Shown: piece by piece, positions 6,516-7,863 of the stretch
How positions within the stretch are numbered: position 1 is the stretch's first letter
Layout of the letters: each line of letters opens with the position of its first letter
Assembly (NCBI GenBank): GCA_947456005.1
Contig: CANGRP010000123.1
Coordinates: forward strand, 1-7,863
Source: Caulobacteraceae bacterium
Lineage (GTDB): Bacteria; Pseudomonadota; Alphaproteobacteria; Caulobacterales; Caulobacteraceae
DNA length: 7,863 nucleotides
Direction: 5' to 3'
Translations under genes and position numbers: made by a program
The notes under the pieces: model-generated
What the model saw: only the letters and a program-made list of their open reading frames with translations
Database searches by the model: none
Told to the model about the DNA's origin: nothing

Positions 6516-7817
6516 TCAGGCCGCAAAGACCGTCCGTCCCGCGACAAGGGTCCTCTGGACCGCGCCCTGCAGCCGGCGGCCGTCGAAGGGCGTATTCCTC
6601 GAGCGCGACTTCAGGGAGTCGGGGGCTACGACCAGGGGCGCGTTCAGATCGCACAGCACCAGGTCCGCAGGAGCGCCGCGTGAAATCCTCCCGCAGGGCA
6701 GGCCCAGCAGGTCCGCGGGTCGCACCGTGACGGCGGCGATCAGCTGGCTCAGTGGGATCCGGCCCTCATGGTGGAAGGCCAGAAGAGCCGGCAGAAGGGT
6801 CTGCAGACCCACCGCCCCCGGGGCCGCTTCGGCGTAGGGCAGGCGCTTGTCTTCCGGGGGGGCCGGGGCGTGGGCCGAGACCACCACGTCGATCAGGCCG
6901 CTGGCCAGGGCCTCGATCACCGCCTGCCGGTCGTCCTCGCCGCGGACGGGGGGATCGAACTTCAGGAAGGTGCGGTAGTCGCCGATATCGATCTCGTTGA
7001 AGGTCAGGTGGTTGATCGAGGTCGAGGCGAAGACGGGCAGGCCGCGCCGCTTGCCGCGTTCCAGCGATTCCAGGGCGCAGGCGGTGGTGACCTGGTCGGC
7101 CAGGAGGCGCGCGCCGGTCATCTCCACCAGGGCGAGGTCCCGCTCCAGCATGATCTTCTCGGCCTCGGGCGGGGCGCTGGGCAGGCCCATCCGGCCGGCG
7201 AACTCCCCGGAAGTGGCGGCGGCGCCCTCGCTCAACCAGGGATCAGCAGGCCGGTGGGCCACCAGCATGCCGAATCCCTTGGCGTAGGCCAGGACACGCC
7301 GCATGACCTTGGAGTTGACGATCGGGCGGTCGGCGTCGGTGACATAGACGCAGCCGGCTTCGGCCATCAGGCCGATCTCCGCCATGCGTTCGCCCAGGCA
7401 GCCCTGGGTCGCGGCGCCGGCGGGCAGGATGTTGACCAGGCTGGAGTCCCGCGCCCGGCGGCGGATGAAGTCCACCACCGAGGCCTCGTCAATCACCGGG
7501 TCCGTGTCGGGCTGGACCACGAAGGTCGTCACGCCGCCCGCCGCCGCCGCCTCGGAGGCCGAGCGCAGGGTCTCGCGGGTCTCGAAGCCTGGCTCGCCGG
7601 TCTTGGCGCGCAGGTCGACGAGGCCCGGGATCAGCAGCGACCCTCCCGCGTCGATGACCTCATGGTCCGGGCCGACTGAGCCCGGATCGGACCCGGCCAC
7701 GACGGCTTCAATGACTCCGTCCCGGGCGAAGAGGGCCCCGCGGGCATCGAGGCCGGACGCCGGGTCTAAAATCCGCGCGTTCAGGATGGCCAGGGGGCGT
7801 TGGGCGCCGGCGCTCAC
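6516..7817 (-). CDS. pyrX: Catalytically inactive dihydroorotase homolog (PyrC'/PyrX type)
   Basis: The 433-aa protein is collinear with class I dihydroorotases of the amidohydrolase fold: N-terminal beta-sandwich (LNARILDPASG), PGLVDL...EPG (64-77), NHLTFN (269-274), KSRNTPF-like end (about 403-411). The active site is gone. The HxH metal pair is R70 and K72, the substrate Arg of the HLR motif is G74, the barrel His of HIQHVST is Q242, and the Asp and second His of TDHAPH are A315 and A319. H188 and N269 remain. In Pseudomonas a similar inactive homolog (PyrC') is needed to assemble aspartate transcarbamoylase, and that role is likely here. I prefer GTG 7817, which overlaps the upstream stop as GTGA and has AAAGG 8 nt upstream. 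GTG 7838 would add 7 residues. Databases probably label it pyrC; a true dihydroorotase must be encoded elsewhere. Confidence 0.9.
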   Translation of the reverse strand: MSAGAQRPLAILNARILDPASGLDARGALFARDGVIEAVVAGSDPGSVGPDHEVIDAGGSLLIPGLVDLRAKTGEPGFETRETLRSASEAAAAGGVTTFVVQPDTDPVIDEASVVDFIRRRARDSSLVNILPAGAATQGCLGERMAEIGLMAEAGCVYVTDADRPIVNSKVMRRVLAYAKGFGMLVAHRPADPWLSEGAAATSGEFAGRMGLPSAPPEAEKIMLERDLALVEMTGARLLADQVTTACALESLERGKRRGLPVFASTSINHLTFNEIDIGDYRTFLKFDPPVRGEDDRQAVIEALASGLIDVVVSAHAPAPPEDKRLPYAEAAPGAVGLQTLLPALLAFHHEGRIPLSQLIAAVTVRPADLLGLPCGRISRGAPADLVLCDLNAPLVVAPDSLKSRSRNTPFDGRRLQGAVQRTLVAGRTVFAA

Positions 7818-7863
7818 AGCTGGAACCTTTCGAGCCACTTCTCCTGGGCCGGTGCGACATATC
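7814..7863 (-). CDS. 3' end of an upstream gene, possibly pyrB (aspartate transcarbamoylase)
   Basis: A frame open from the window edge ends ...YVAPAQEKWLERFQL at TGA 7814-7816. This stop overlaps the pyrC' GTG start as GTGA, the spacing expected of a translationally coupled operon. In many proteobacteria the gene just before a pyrC' homolog is pyrB, so that is the best guess by position. The visible 15 residues do not themselves identify aspartate transcarbamoylase. Confidence 0.5.
   Translation of the reverse strand, partial: YVAPAQEKWLERFQL
7826..7830 (-). promoter_or_regulatory. Ribosome binding site supporting the pyrC' GTG start at 7817
   Basis: AAAGG on the minus strand lies 8 nt before GTG 7817, inside the end of the upstream gene. 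The alternative GTG at 7838 falls before this site, so the site favours the shorter protein. Confidence 0.55.

Noticed and set aside
6499..6523. T-run next to GGCCTCAGGCC as a plus-strand terminator, or a terminator for pyrC'
   Set aside because: The T-run (6500-6505) precedes rather than follows the small repeat on the plus strand. On the minus strand the repeat is followed by A's, so neither orientation gives an intrinsic terminator.
1..7863. Mobile element, CRISPR, tRNA/rRNA or defence system
   Set aside because: No transposase, integrase, spaced repeats, RNA gene or defence-type protein is visible. The window is almost fully covered by conserved housekeeping genes.

Overview
The window is about 70% GC and reads as a core chromosomal segment of an alphaproteobacterium, most likely of the Caulobacterales (Caulobacter/Phenylobacterium type). 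The pointers are the base composition, the protein styles, a GTTC-N7-GTTC SOS-box-like repeat, and a TTGACGA -35 hexamer of the Caulobacter housekeeping type. The genus call is inference. I see no mobile element, CRISPR array, tRNA or rRNA.

All the genes I can support are on the minus strand, so reading runs from the right end to the left end: (i) the last 15 codons of an upstream gene, possibly pyrB (7814-7863); (ii) a dihydroorotase-family protein that has lost nearly all its catalytic metal ligands, i.e. a pyrC'/pyrX-type pseudo-dihydroorotase (6516-7817); (iii) a 121-bp gap carrying an apparent promoter with a LexA-type box on its -35 element; (iv) plsY, acyl-phosphate:glycerol-3-phosphate acyltransferase (5729-6394); (v) dprA, DNA-processing protein A (4623-5732), sharing GTGA with the plsY stop; (vi) a 93-bp gap with a perfect 10-bp inverted repeat over the dprA stop and a TTGACA hexamer just after it; (vii) topA, DNA topoisomerase I (1923-4529); (viii) rnr, RNase R, starting 20 bp after topA and running off the left edge (1-1902).

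The layout suggests two transcription units that may read through into each other. The first is the tail of a pyrimidine operon, where the inactive dihydroorotase homolog probably serves as a structural partner of aspartate transcarbamoylase. The second is plsY-dprA-topA-rnr, combining phospholipid initiation, single-strand DNA/RecA handling, supercoiling control and RNA decay. If the LexA box is functional, the second unit, or at least plsY-dprA, would be under DNA-damage control. That is the most interesting regulatory signal in the window. The genes themselves are well-known families and I do not see an undescribed system.

The long open frames on the plus strand (for example 121-1914 and 3159-4559) are antisense shadows produced by GC-rich codon bias, not genes.
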